Of a stretch of 33,121 bases of DNA, positions 17,744-28,540 are shown one piece after another. The notes under the pieces were generated by a model. That model had not been told where the DNA came from and did not search any database. It saw only the letters and a list, made by a program, of their open reading frames with translations. Made by a program: the position numbers and the translations under genes. Location: positions 1 through 33,121 of the forward strand of contig JAFGKF010000362.1 of the NCBI GenBank assembly GCA_016928695.1. Direction: 5' to 3'. This DNA is from Candidatus Sumerlaeota bacterium. Lineage in GTDB: Bacteria; Sumerlaeota; Sumerlaeia; JABWBI01. Position 1 is the first letter of the stretch, and every line of letters begins with the position of its first letter.

Positions 17744-19024
17744 TCAGCTGCGCAACTGACCGGTCCCCAGACCGATCCACTTGACCGTCGTCAGATCGCG
17801 CAGCCCCATCGGGCCCCTGGCGTGCAGCTTGTCCGTCGAGATCCCGATCTCGCATCCCAGCCCGAACTCCCCGCCGTCGCTGAACCGCGTCGAGGCGTTG
17901 ACGAACACACAGGCCGAGTCGACCTCGGCCAGGAAGCGCATGGCGAGCCCGTGTTCGCGCGTGACAATCGCGTCGGTGTGGTGCGAGCCATGCCGGTTGA
18001 TCCAGGCGACAGCCTCCTCGAACGTGTCGACGACCTTCACCGAGAGAATCAGGTCGAGATACTCCTCTCCCCAGTCCTCCTCGGTCGCTGCCTTCGCCCG
18101 GGGCTCGAGGGCGCAGACGTGCTCGTCCCCCCGGATCTCGACGCCGAGGTCGATGAGATCACCGAGCAGCGAGGCGAGGAACGGGTCGGGCACCGCCGCA
18201 TGGACAATCAGGCTCTCCGCCGCATTGCAGACTCCCGGGCGCTGGGTCTTGGCGTTGATGACCAGCCCGCGGGCGAGGTCGAGATCCGCGTGCGCGTCGA
18301 TGTAGACGTGGCAGTTACCGTCGTAGTGCTTGATCACCTGCATCCGCGCCTCGCGGACGACCGTCTCGATCAGTCCGCGTCCGCCCCGCGGGATCACGAG
18401 GTCGATCTGCCCCTCCAGGTGGAGCATCGCTGTGATCGCCTCTCGGTCGGTGACGGGGATCAGCTGGATCGCGTCCTCGGGCACGTCGCTCCCGCGCAGC
18501 GCGCCGCGGATCGCCTCGACGATCGCCGTGTTCGAGTGAAATGCCTCGGAGCCCCCGCGCAGAATCACGGCGTTGCCACTCTTGAGGCAGAGGCATGAGG
18601 CGTCGGCCGTCACGTTCGGGCGGCTCTCGTAGATGATCCCGATCACGCCGATGGGGGAGCGCATCCGTCCGACCCGCAGGCCGTTGGGGCGCGTCTGGAT
18701 GTCGAACGTCTCGCCCACGGGATCGGGCAGCGCCACGACCTCGCGCAGGCTCTGGATCATGCCCGCGATGCGCCGGTCGGTCAGCGCCAGGCGGTCGAGC
18801 ATGGCGGGTGAGAGACCCTGTGCGCGGCCCGCGGCGAGATCCCTCTCGTTCTCCGCCTGGATCTGCGAAGAGCCCGCCTCGATGGCGCGGGCCATCCGCT
18901 CCAGCGCATCATTTTTCTGGGCGGGGGTGAGCCTCACCAGCTCGGATGCCGCCGCGCGGGCGCGCTGGGCCATGCCCAGCATCAGGGAGGAGAGGTCAGT
19001 GGATGAGGTGCCGGTGCGAGTCAT
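17744..19024 (-). CDS. proA: Glutamate-5-semialdehyde dehydrogenase (gamma-glutamyl phosphate reductase)
   Basis: A 426-residue ProA, the second enzyme of proline synthesis, reducing gamma-glutamyl phosphate to glutamate semialdehyde with NADPH. Landmarks are SPIGVIGIIYESRPNVTADA, CLKSGNAVILRGGSEA, DLVIPRGGRGLI, the catalytic Cys C266 in PGVCNAAESL, and the end DGGEFGLGCEIGISTDKLHARGPMGLRDLTTVKW. I chose ATG 19024, giving MTRTGTSSTDLSSLM and normal length; in-frame extensions upstream are not family-like. In many bacteria proA directly follows proB; here about 1.6 kb containing a regulator, an exported protein and repeats separates them, with proA still on the same strand downstream of proB. 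Confidence 0.96.
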   Translation of the reverse strand: MTRTGTSSTDLSSLMLGMAQRARAAASELVRLTPAQKNDALERMARAIEAGSSQIQAENERDLAAGRAQGLSPAMLDRLALTDRRIAGMIQSLREVVALPDPVGETFDIQTRPNGLRVGRMRSPIGVIGIIYESRPNVTADASCLCLKSGNAVILRGGSEAFHSNTAIVEAIRGALRGSDVPEDAIQLIPVTDREAITAMLHLEGQIDLVIPRGGRGLIETVVREARMQVIKHYDGNCHVYIDAHADLDLARGLVINAKTQRPGVCNAAESLIVHAAVPDPFLASLLGDLIDLGVEIRGDEHVCALEPRAKAATEEDWGEEYLDLILSVKVVDTFEEAVAWINRHGSHHTDAIVTREHGLAMRFLAEVDSACVFVNASTRFSDGGEFGLGCEIGISTDKLHARGPMGLRDLTTVKWIGLGTGQLRS

Positions 19025-19150
19025 GGGATCACCGCTCTGGGGGTGTGAGAGTCCGCCACCTTGCCGCCCTGAGGGCTCGGGCGTCAAGAGCCTCCCACCT
19101 CCCGGGCCTCGGCCCGAGGTCGCCGAGGGGATCCGGGGTCGAGGAGGAGG

Positions 19151-19243
19151 CCTTCGGAAAAGATAAATACTTTCGATTTTTTTCACCTGATTTCCTTGAA
19201 TTAAGCACTGGGGCATGCATGGTGATCCCAGGTTGGGACTTCG
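19151..19243 (+). promoter_or_regulatory. AT-rich promoter region between proA and the NsrR-like gene
   Basis: About 33% GC over 19151-19210 in an otherwise GC-rich genome. It contains AAAG-ATAAATA-CTTT (about 19159-19173), an imperfect dyad in the region where NsrR-like regulators bind, and two T-runs. No confident -35/-10 pair can be chosen. It serves the plus-strand regulator and possibly proA on the other strand. Confidence 0.4.
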
Positions 19244-19696
19244 ATGCAGCTGACACTTCATGCCGATTACGCCCTCAGGGTGCTACTCTACCTCGGGCTT
19301 CATCCGGGACGGCTGGTCCCCACACACGAGATCAGCCGCGCCTATGGCATCTCAGCCAACCACTTGGTCAAAGTCATCCTGCACCTGAATCAGAGGGGTC
19401 TGATCCAGTCACGCCGCGGCCGCGCGGGGGGAATTCGCCTCGCCAAGAGCCCCTCGGAGATCAACATCGGGAAGGTGCTTCGGGTGATGGAGCCCGACTG
19501 GAATCTGGTCGAGTGCCTCGAGCCGCGGACGAACACCTGCCCCATCCAGCCGATCTGCGGGGTCATCCCGCTTCTCGAGGAGGCGCTTCAGGCCTTCCTC
19601 GACGTGCTCGACAGCCACACGCTGGCCGACGTTCTGAACAACGCCTCCCCCGAGCAGTTTGAGGCGATGTTCCAGGCGACGGCCGCCCAGGCGTAG
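19244..19696 (+). CDS. nsrR: Rrf2-family regulator, NsrR-like nitric oxide sensor
   Basis: A 150-residue Rrf2 protein resembling E. coli NsrR along its length. Its winged helix shows MQLTLHADYALRVLLYLG, ANHLVKVILHLNQRGLI and GRAGGIRLAKSPSEINIGKVLRVMEPDWNLVEC. The three Fe-S cysteines are in ECLEPRTNTCPIQPICG, spaced C-x7-C-x5-C, whereas E. coli NsrR has a shorter first gap. The C-terminus ALQAFLDVLDSHTLADVL is typical. NsrR holds an iron-sulfur cluster that nitric oxide destroys, derepressing NO-detoxification genes. No hmp, hcp or nor gene adjoins, so its targets are elsewhere. It may repress itself through the AT-rich upstream region. Its stop is 11 bases from a convergent gene. Confidence 0.85.
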   Translation: MQLTLHADYALRVLLYLGLHPGRLVPTHEISRAYGISANHLVKVILHLNQRGLIQSRRGRAGGIRLAKSPSEINIGKVLRVMEPDWNLVECLEPRTNTCPIQPICGVIPLLEEALQAFLDVLDSHTLADVLNNASPEQFEAMFQATAAQA

Positions 19697-19707
19697 AGAG
19701 ACTCCCC

Positions 19708-20355
19708 TCAGGGCTGACTGGAGTCGCGGAGATTCCGCGAATCCTGAATCGCCTGCATGTACCGGCGGGAATCACCGGCGGGTGCTGATGGGGCACTCTC
19801 GCTGGAGGGTGGAGGCCTGCGAGCCGCAGCCTCGGCCGCACGCTGCGCCTCCTCCGCCTCACGGCGGATCCACTCGGTCTCGGCGAGATCCTGAATCAGC
19901 TCCCGACCCCGCTGGGCGTTCTCCGCCTCCCAGCGCGCCTGTTCGATCTCGTGGACAACCCTCGCCATGGTCGAGCGCAGTCTCTGGGCCCTCGCGATGT
20001 CCTCGGGATCGGCGCCGGGAGCGCCCTCCACCCGCTCGGTGACCTCGTTCACCACCTCGAGGAGGCGAGGCGCATCGTTCTGAAACTGCGTGCGAGCGAG
20101 ATGGATGGAGATCTCGGCGAGCGCGAGCTGGAGGGCAACGCTCTCCTCCGCGCCGTTGGCCGCCTGGAGCAGAAGGCGAAAGCCCCCGGGGAAGTTGTCC
20201 TCGGCCAGCTCCTGCCGGGCCTGGAGGACAAGCGACCGTGTCTCCTCGGGCAGGGCGGTCAGCTCCTCATTGGAGAGGTTGATCTCCACCGGCGCCGCAG
20301 TGGCGTGCGACACGGCGAAGAGCAGGGCGAGGGCGATGAGGGCGCGGGGAATCAT
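19708..20355 (-). CDS. Exported coiled-coil protein of unknown function
   Basis: A 215-residue protein I cannot assign. It begins with a signal peptide (MIPRALIALALLFAVSHATA, AxA site before residue 21). Residues 25-130 are helical and alanine/glutamate/arginine-rich. Residues about 125-175 (ARVVHEIEQARWEAENAQRG to EEAQRAAEAAARR) form a strong coiled coil. The tail (PPPSSESAPSAPAGDSRRYM) is disordered. It is probably periplasmic. It lies between the convergent NsrR-like gene and the repeat element at 20455-20632, interrupting the usual proB-proA pair. No neighbour suggests a job. Confidence 0.75.
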   Translation of the reverse strand: MIPRALIALALLFAVSHATAAPVEINLSNEELTALPEETRSLVLQARQELAEDNFPGGFRLLLQAANGAEESVALQLALAEISIHLARTQFQNDAPRLLEVVNEVTERVEGAPGADPEDIARAQRLRSTMARVVHEIEQARWEAENAQRGRELIQDLAETEWIRREAEEAQRAAEAAARRPPPSSESAPSAPAGDSRRYMQAIQDSRNLRDSSQP

Positions 20356-20454
20356 CGGTCGTCTTCCCTCTCATCCATGCGTCAACTGGCGCGATGCGGC
20401 AACCGGAAATCACAGAGGGTGGAAGCCACGGGAGCGGCAAGAGGGATGCTCTTG

Positions 20455-20632
20455 GGAGTGCGGCGGCGCCCCATTTCTGATTTGGAGTCCTGCGGCTTGC
20501 CGCAGACGGTCTGAGATGGAGTCCACGGACTTGCCCGTGAGTCTGGGGCAAGCCCCAGGACTCCAAACATGAGATTGCGCGAGCAAGCTCGCGCAGTCCA
20601 GAGCACAGGCAAGCCTGTTCACTCCATATCAG
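20455..20632. repeat. Modular palindromic repeat element with CTTG/CAAG-centred hairpins
   Basis: This gap after proB holds a chain of small palindromes: TGCGGCTTGCCGCA (20491-20504), CACGG-ACTTGC-CCGTG (20524-20539), TGGGGCAAGCCCCA (20544-20557), GCGCGAGCAAGCTCGCGC (20577-20594) and ACAGGCAAGCCTGT (20605-20618). Each has CTTG or CAAG at its centre. They are separated by GGAGTCC or its inverse: TTTGGAGTCC (20481-20490), GGAGTCC (20518-20524), GGACTCCAAA (20558-20567), AGTCCA (20595-20600) and ACTCCA (20620-20625). A second module, GGAGTGCGG then GGCGCC (20455-20470), also occurs at 155-173. The first outer unit and first hairpin match 90-113 exactly. It resembles a REP/BIME-type element. Confidence 0.85.
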
Positions 20633-20659
20633 ATCCGCAGAGGCCCGGCAGCGCTGCCC

Positions 20660-23365
<2,706 letters not shown>

Positions 23366-23389
23366 TGGATCGTCCTCTTGGCAAACAGA

Positions 23390-23414
23390 GAGGGCGGGGT
23401 CTCGCCCCGCCCTC
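23390..23414 (-). terminator. Hairpin after rpmA (terminator or attenuator)
   Basis: GAGGGCGGGG (23390-23399) and CCCCGCCCTC (23405-23414) form a perfect 10-bp stem with a 5-base loop. On the minus strand the tail is TCTGTTTGC, with a weak T-run. It lies 30 bases after the rpmA stop and 24 bases before the permease start, so it probably lowers rather than ends transcription into obgE-proB. Confidence 0.65.
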
Positions 23415-23444
23415 GAAATCTCATGATGACTCAGCCGTGGGGCG

Positions 23445-23726
23445 TCAGCTGGCCTCCGCCTCGGCGGGCGTCTCGAACGGGACGACGCTGACCACCCGCT
23501 TGCTCTTGCCCTGGCGCGAGAAGGTGACGACGCCGTCAGCCTTGGCGAAGAGGGTGTTGTCTCGGCCGATGCCGACGTTGCCGCCGGGCAGGATCTTGGT
23601 GCCGCACTGGCGGACGATCACGCCGCCCGCGAGAATGCCCTGGCTGCCGTAGACCTTGACGCCGCGGCGCTGGGAGTTGGAGTCGCGACCGTTTCGCGAG
23701 GAGCCGCCGGATTTTTTGTGAGCCAT
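23445..23726 (-). CDS. rpmA: Large-subunit ribosomal protein bL27
   Basis: A 93-residue bL27 that contacts the peptidyl-transferase centre of the 50S subunit. The N-terminus [19 protein letters not shown] is the untruncated Ala-Lys-Lys form, followed by [44 protein letters not shown]. The C-terminal end ([10 protein letters not shown]) is a small extension. It follows rplU by 19 bases, the usual pair, and is followed by a hairpin at 23390-23414. Confidence 0.98.
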   Translation of the reverse strand: MAHKKSGGSSRNGRDSNSQRRGVKVYGSQGILAGGVIVRQCGTKILPGGNVGIGRDNTLFAKADGVVTFSRQGKSKRVVSVVPFETPAEAEAS

Positions 23727-23745
23727 GGGTCTCTCTCCTCCTGCG

Positions 23746-24057
23746 TCAGCGCTTGATCTCGCGGATCAGGACGCCGGTGTGCGGCTGACGATGACCCTGA
23801 GTGCGCGAGTAGCCTTTGCGCTTCTTGAATTTGTAGACGCGGATCTTCGGGCCGCGGTGCTGCGAGACGATCTTGCCGAGGACCTGGGCCTTCTCCACGC
23901 GCGGGCGCCCAATGATGGTCGCCTTCTCGTCGCGGATGATCAGGACGTCGTCGAAAACGACCTCCTCACCGACCTCGCCGGGGATCTTTTGGATCTCGAT
24001 GGTCTCGCCCTCGCGGACCGTCGTCTGTTGGCCACCTGTGCGGATGACTGCGTACAT
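23746..24057 (-). CDS. rplU: Large-subunit ribosomal protein bL21
   Basis: A 103-residue bL21. I chose ATG 24057 ([23 protein letters not shown]) because it gives the family's usual start and length and has GAGG about ten bases upstream; the frame stays open upstream but that sequence is not L21-like. The C-terminal [21 protein letters not shown] is the RNA-binding signature. It is first of the rplU-rpmA-permease-obgE-proB run. A CCCTC-GCG-GAGGG hairpin in its leader (about 24079-24092) may affect translation but matches no leader I can name. Confidence 0.97.
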   Translation of the reverse strand: MYAVIRTGGQQTTVREGETIEIQKIPGEVGEEVVFDDVLIIRDEKATIIGRPRVEKAQVLGKIVSQHRGPKIRVYKFKKRKGYSRTQGHRQPHTGVLIREIKR

Positions 24058-24105
24058 TGAACTTGTCCTCATGCGCGCACCCTCGCGGAGGGGCACGAGC
24101 GCGAT

Positions 24106-24135
24106 TTGATACGCGAATGCCACCGCCCTTGTAAA
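24106..24135 (-). promoter_or_regulatory. Putative promoter of the rplU-rpmA operon
   Basis: On the minus strand TTTACA (24135-24130) and TATCAA (24111-24106) are 18 bases apart, a reasonable sigma-70 pair in the divergent gap. It predicts a leader of about 45 bases before rplU. Confidence 0.42.
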
Positions 24136-24223
24136 GCTCGAAGTGCTTGGAAATCGGGACTTCCCCCCGGAAGAGGGGATTGGCTCTTGACGGTGTGGTG
24201 TCCCGTCTCTGTGGTGTGTCCCC

Positions 24224-25654
24224 ATGTCTGTCCCCCGAGATCATGTCGCGGTGCTGGGCGCCGGGGTCTGTGGCCTCGCCGCCGCCTGGGAGCTCCTGCG
24301 TTCGGGCGCGGCCCAGCGGGTGACGGTTTTGGAGGCCGAGGATCGCCCCGGAGGAATGGCGCGGTCGGTCCACGACCCCTCGGGGCTCCAGGCCGACCTG
24401 GGGCCGCACCGCATCCACACCGAGATCGAGGAGATCGACGCCCTGCTCGGCGAGCTGTGCGATCGGGAGATGCACTGGGTCGAGCGGCGCAGCGCCATGT
24501 GGGTCGAGGGGCAGTGGGTGAATTATCCCTTCCGTCTGGGTGGGGTGCTGAGGCTGTTCGGCCCCATCGAGTTCTGCCGGATGGGATTCAGCGCGCTCTG
24601 GGCCAAGACGAGTGGTCTCTGGCGCCCGCGCCCCGCGAACTTCGAAGAGCACATGCGGCGCGCCTTCGGCGCACGCGTCTGGAATCGTGTCCTGAGGCCC
24701 TATTCCACCAAAGTCTGGAAGACCGACCCGAGCGGGCTCTCGGTCAAGGCCGCCGAGGTCCGTGTCTCAGCGGGAAGCATGGTGAAAATGGCCAAGCGTC
24801 TGCTGATGGGCGGGCGCGAGAGACGGGGGCAGGAGACGGCGCTGAAGCGCTTCCGCTATCTCACCGGCGGAGTTGAGAGTCTCGTGAAACGTCTCGGGGA
24901 GAGGGTGCGTGGGGCCGGGGGCGTGATCGAGTGCGGGGCGAGGGTCGAGGAGATGATCTGTGAGGGGGAGGGGCGCTGGCGCGTGCGCCACTCGCGGGGC
25001 GAGACGGAGGCCAATGCGGTTCTCTCAACGATTCCCGTGACGCAGATGACCCCGATGCTCCGGGGAATCGTCGGGGAGTCTGCGCCGGAGGAAAATCTGG
25101 CGGCTCTCGAGTATTTGGCCATCCATCTGGTCTTTCTCGTCATCAATCGGCCGCAGGCGACGCCGAATCATTGGCTCTACTTCCCCGGTGAAGACATCTG
25201 TTTCAACAGGGGTTACGAGGCCAAGCACTTCTGGGAAGCCGAGGCCGCCCCCGCGGATCAGACCTTGCTCTGCCTGGAGATCACGGCGCGGCCCCACACG
25301 CCCCTGCACACCGCGGGCGAGAGGGAGCTGATTGAACGGACCCAGGGGGATCTGTCCCGCATCGGCTTGGTCACGGCCGGCGAGATCGAAAAGAGCTTTG
25401 TGGTGACTCTGCCGTTCGGGTATCCTCTCTACGATCGCCTCTCGGATGAGAACCTGCGGCGTGTGCTCGAGCACCTGGCGGGGTGGCCGGGACTGATCGT
25501 GACGGGTCGCCAGGGACTGTTCAGCCACAACAACATGGATCACTCGATGCACATGGGTCTGGAGGCCGCGCGGGCCCTGGCCGCGGGTCCGGAGGGCGTC
25601 GCAGGCTTCTACGCCCGCGCTGACCGGCTCCGGCATCACCGGATCGTGGATTGA
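24224..25654 (+). CDS. FAD-dependent oxidoreductase (protoporphyrinogen oxidase/UDP-galactopyranose mutase-like)
   Basis: A 476-residue flavoprotein with an N-terminal FAD-binding Rossmann fold, VAVLGAGVCGLAAAWELLR, ending in the acidic residue of VTVLEAEDRPGGMARS. This GG-doublet layout, plus DLGPHRIHTEIEEID, is shared by amine oxidase-like, protoporphyrinogen oxidase-like and UGM-like proteins. A C-terminal FAD contact is visible at VTGRQGLFSHNNMDHSMHMGLEAA. Substrate is unknown. No strong Shine-Dalgarno precedes the ATG at 24224; a weak TTGACG-N17-TGTGGT pair (24187-24215) would give a very short leader. It overlaps or abuts the first radical SAM gene and is probably co-expressed with both, so the three likely act in one pathway. 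Confidence 0.82.
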   Translation: MSVPRDHVAVLGAGVCGLAAAWELLRSGAAQRVTVLEAEDRPGGMARSVHDPSGLQADLGPHRIHTEIEEIDALLGELCDREMHWVERRSAMWVEGQWVNYPFRLGGVLRLFGPIEFCRMGFSALWAKTSGLWRPRPANFEEHMRRAFGARVWNRVLRPYSTKVWKTDPSGLSVKAAEVRVSAGSMVKMAKRLLMGGRERRGQETALKRFRYLTGGVESLVKRLGERVRGAGGVIECGARVEEMICEGEGRWRVRHSRGETEANAVLSTIPVTQMTPMLRGIVGESAPEENLAALEYLAIHLVFLVINRPQATPNHWLYFPGEDICFNRGYEAKHFWEAEAAPADQTLLCLEITARPHTPLHTAGERELIERTQGDLSRIGLVTAGEIEKSFVVTLPFGYPLYDRLSDENLRRVLEHLAGWPGLIVTGRQGLFSHNNMDHSMHMGLEAARALAAGPEGVAGFYARADRLRHHRIVD

Positions 25655-25659
25655 GAGCA

Positions 25660-27078
25660 GTGAAAGTCCTTCTTGTCGTCCCGCCCACCGGCAAGCTGAT
25701 CCGCGAGGATCGATGCCAGACCCCGATCGACGATCTGAAGACGGTCGCGCTCCGCCCACCGGTCGAGCTGCTCTACGCCGCCTCGTCGTTCGAGGCGGGT
25801 GGCGCGGAGTGTCGCGTGCGCGATTATCCGGCGCACGACCTGGGCTGGGAGGCGTTCGACGCCGATCTGCTCGAGTGGCGACCCGACGCGGTGGTGATCT
25901 CGATCACCTGCCCGACGATGGAGGCCGACCTGTGCACGGCGGCGCGGGCCAAGGAGCTGCTTCCGGAGTGCATGACGCTGGCGAAGGGGGCGCTGTTCGA
26001 GGCGCAGGACCTGAGGCCGATCAGCGAGTGCGAGGCGCTCGACGGCGTGCTGCGCGGGGAGCATGAGCACGCCTGCCGCGAGATCGCCGAGGGACGGCCA
26101 CTGAACGAGATCCAGAGTGTCTCGTGGCGCAACGGGAGCCGTGTCGTTCACAACCCCGATCGCCCGTTCGAGGAGAACCTGGACGCGATCCCCTTCCCCG
26201 CGCGGCATCTGGTCGACAATCGCCTCTACCGCCGCCCCGACACCGGGGCGCTGCAGACGACCCTTGTCGCGAACCGCGGCTGCCCCCACACGTGCATCTA
26301 CTGCCTGGCGCAGCAGGTGGCGGGCGCGAAGCACCGCCGCCGCAGCCCGGAGAACATCGCGGCGGAGATCCGCGAGTGCATCGAGCACCACGGCATCCGC
26401 AGCTTCCTGTTCCGGTCCGACCTCTTCACGGCCAAGAGGAGTTGGGTGATGGATCTCTGCGACCATCTGGTGGAGACGGGGCTCGCGGACGAGATCGACT
26501 GGTCGTGCAACTCGCGGGTCGACACGATCGATGAGGAGATGCTGACGGCGATGAGGCGCGCGGGATGCTTCATGATCGCGTACGGCGTCGAGAGCGGCGA
26601 CCAGGAGATCCTCGACCGCCTCCAGAAGCGCGCCACCGTCGAGCAGGCGCACCGCGCGGTGAAGCTGACGAAAGCCGCGGGCATCAAGGTCTCCGCCTAC
26701 TTCCTGCTCGGGCTGCCCTGGGACACGCGCGAGACGATCGACGATCAGATCCGCTTCGCCTGTGAGATCGACCCCGACGTCGCCGAGTTCTTCTACGTCT
26801 ACCCCTTCCCCGGCACGGAGCTGCACCGCATCGCGGTCGAGGAGGGCCTGATCGAGCCCGACGAGCTCCCCGTCGAGGCCTACGGCCAGCCCGCGTTCCC
26901 CTCGAAGACGCTCTCGCGCGAGGACCTGCGCCGCGAGCGGCTTCGGGCGCTGCGCCGCTACTACCTGCGCCCCCGTTACATTCTGAGGACGCTGGCGAGC
27001 GCGCCGAGCCCGAGGGTGTTTTTCAACTACCTGCGCTTCGGTTTTTCGCAGCTGGGCGCGATGCTGAGGAGCCGCTGA
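25660..27078 (+). CDS. B12-binding-type radical SAM protein (first of tandem pair)
   Basis: A 472-residue radical SAM protein with an N-terminal cobalamin-binding-like domain (KVLLVVPPTGKL, PPVELLYAASSFEAGG, PDAVVISITCPTM), no obvious DxHxxG cobalamin ligand, and a TIM-barrel core. The [4Fe-4S] cluster cysteines are C208, C212 and C215 in CPHTCIYC; GVESGDQEILDRLQK and FLLGLPWDT are family features. The C-terminus carries a basic ALRRYYLRPRYILRTLAS element that is typical of this group. I chose GTG 25660 (MKVLLVV); a TTG at 25651 overlaps the upstream stop by four bases. Family members methylate or rearrange carbon skeletons, for example in lipids, hopanoids and pigments. The target here is unknown. 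Confidence 0.88.
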   Translation: MKVLLVVPPTGKLIREDRCQTPIDDLKTVALRPPVELLYAASSFEAGGAECRVRDYPAHDLGWEAFDADLLEWRPDAVVISITCPTMEADLCTAARAKELLPECMTLAKGALFEAQDLRPISECEALDGVLRGEHEHACREIAEGRPLNEIQSVSWRNGSRVVHNPDRPFEENLDAIPFPARHLVDNRLYRRPDTGALQTTLVANRGCPHTCIYCLAQQVAGAKHRRRSPENIAAEIRECIEHHGIRSFLFRSDLFTAKRSWVMDLCDHLVETGLADEIDWSCNSRVDTIDEEMLTAMRRAGCFMIAYGVESGDQEILDRLQKRATVEQAHRAVKLTKAAGIKVSAYFLLGLPWDTRETIDDQIRFACEIDPDVAEFFYVYPFPGTELHRIAVEEGLIEPDELPVEAYGQPAFPSKTLSREDLRRERLRALRRYYLRPRYILRTLASAPSPRVFFNYLRFGFSQLGAMLRSR

Positions 27079-27079
27079 G

Positions 27080-28495
27080 ATGCCCTCGCCCGCCCCCGTC
27101 AAAAAGGTCCTGCTGCTCAACCCCCCGGGTGCGGAGACGTATCTGCGCGACTACTACTGCAGCCACACGTCGAAGGCGACGTACATCTACTGCCCCTACG
27201 ACCTCTTCGCGCAGTCCGGCTGGCTGGCGACGCGGTTCGAGGTCGAGGCGATCGATGCCATCGCCGAGAGACTCTCCCCCGACGAGACGCTGCGCCGCAT
27301 CGGCGAGAGTGGGTGCGACACCATCCTGTTTCTCACCGGCGCCGTCTCATGGGTCGAGGACTTCGACTTCATGGCGCGCGTGGTGCGCGAGGTGGGGCGC
27401 CCCCTGCGCATCTTCGGAAACGGCGACATCCTCTGGGAGGAGCGCGACCGCTTCATCGAGCGACACGACTGGCTCGAGGGGGTGATGACGGACTTCACGA
27501 CCCGCGACCTGCTCGATCACCTCTCGGGCGATCACGCGGGCGAGCCCGTGCCGAACATCTACTGCCGCGTCGGCGACCGCATCGTGAAGGGGGGGATGCT
27601 CCGGCGAAAGGGCAAGTGGTCGATGCCGCGGCCACTCCATGAGATCTTCCCGATCCGAAAGTACCGGGTGCCCCACGGGCGTCATCTGCCCTACACCGAG
27701 ATCCTGACCGACTACGGCTGCGTCTACCAGTGCACCTACTGCATCGGGGGCGACCTGGGATTCCGGGTGCGCGACATCGACAACGTGATGGAGGAGCTGC
27801 TCTTCGTGCGCGACCGTCTGGGGGTGCGCGAGGTGCGGCTCAAGGACCTGACCTTCGGTGCGGTGAGGCGCCACGCCGACGCGCTGCTCGACCGGATGAT
27901 CTCCGACCGGCTGAACATGTCGTGGATCTGCCTGAGCCGCCCGAGCGTGCTGTCGGGCGATCTCCTCGAGAAGATGCGCGAGGCGGGGTGCCACACGATC
28001 CAGATGGGGATCGAGAGCGCGGACGCGGAGTTCATCAACCGCTACAAGAAGTCGATCAAGACGACGAAGATCCATGAGATCCTCGATGAGTGCCGGAGGG
28101 TGGGCATCCGGGTGCTGGGGCACTTTATCCTCGGACTGCCCGGCGACACGCCTGAGAAGATCGAGCAGACGATTCAGTACGCGATCGACCTCGATCCGGC
28201 GTTCGCCTCGTTCAACATCGCGATGCCCCGCCTGGGGACGCGTTTCCGGCGCGAGGCGCTGAGCCGCGGGCTGATCACCGAGGACACAAATCTGCTGGAC
28301 AACTCCATCTCCTATCCCATTTTGGAGACCGATGAGCTCAGCCGCGAGGCGCTGTGGAGACTGCGCAACCGTGCCATCCGGCGCTTCCATCTGCGCCCCG
28401 GGTACATCCTCCGCCGACTGCTCGGCGTGCGCTCCGCCTACGAGCTCAGGACGCTTTTCACCGAGGGATGGGCTCTGCTGCGCTCGACGACCTGA
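27080..28495 (+). CDS. B12-binding-type radical SAM protein (second of tandem pair)
   Basis: A 471-residue relative of the preceding protein, starting one base after its stop. The N-terminal domain (KKVLLLNPPGAETYLRDYYCS to RIFGNGDILWEE) is shorter in recognisable cobalamin-domain features. The radical SAM cluster is C214, C218 and C221 in CVYQCTYC, with GIESADAEFINRYKK and FILGLPGDTPEKIEQTI downstream. It shares the C-terminal pattern RRFHLRPGYILRRLLG with its neighbour. The two are not close copies in the N-terminal half, so this looks like an old duplication or a paired two-step enzyme set. With the FAD oxidoreductase it suggests a dedicated biosynthetic route. The product is not predictable from the sequence. 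Confidence 0.88.
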   Translation: MPSPAPVKKVLLLNPPGAETYLRDYYCSHTSKATYIYCPYDLFAQSGWLATRFEVEAIDAIAERLSPDETLRRIGESGCDTILFLTGAVSWVEDFDFMARVVREVGRPLRIFGNGDILWEERDRFIERHDWLEGVMTDFTTRDLLDHLSGDHAGEPVPNIYCRVGDRIVKGGMLRRKGKWSMPRPLHEIFPIRKYRVPHGRHLPYTEILTDYGCVYQCTYCIGGDLGFRVRDIDNVMEELLFVRDRLGVREVRLKDLTFGAVRRHADALLDRMISDRLNMSWICLSRPSVLSGDLLEKMREAGCHTIQMGIESADAEFINRYKKSIKTTKIHEILDECRRVGIRVLGHFILGLPGDTPEKIEQTIQYAIDLDPAFASFNIAMPRLGTRFRREALSRGLITEDTNLLDNSISYPILETDELSREALWRLRNRAIRRFHLRPGYILRRLLGVRSAYELRTLFTEGWALLRSTT

Positions 28496-28540
28496 CCGCT
28501 CTTCCCAACCCCGGAACGCCCTGAGAGAGAGGAACCCGCC

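Noticed and set aside
20455-20632. CRISPR-like array
   Set aside because: The units are palindromes with variable stems and irregular short spacing, without identical repeats or unique spacers, and no cas genes are nearby.
24187-24215. TTGACG-N17-TGTGGT as promoter of the FAD oxidoreductase gene
   Set aside because: The -10 matches poorly and the predicted leader would be only a few bases; kept as a remark, not a feature.
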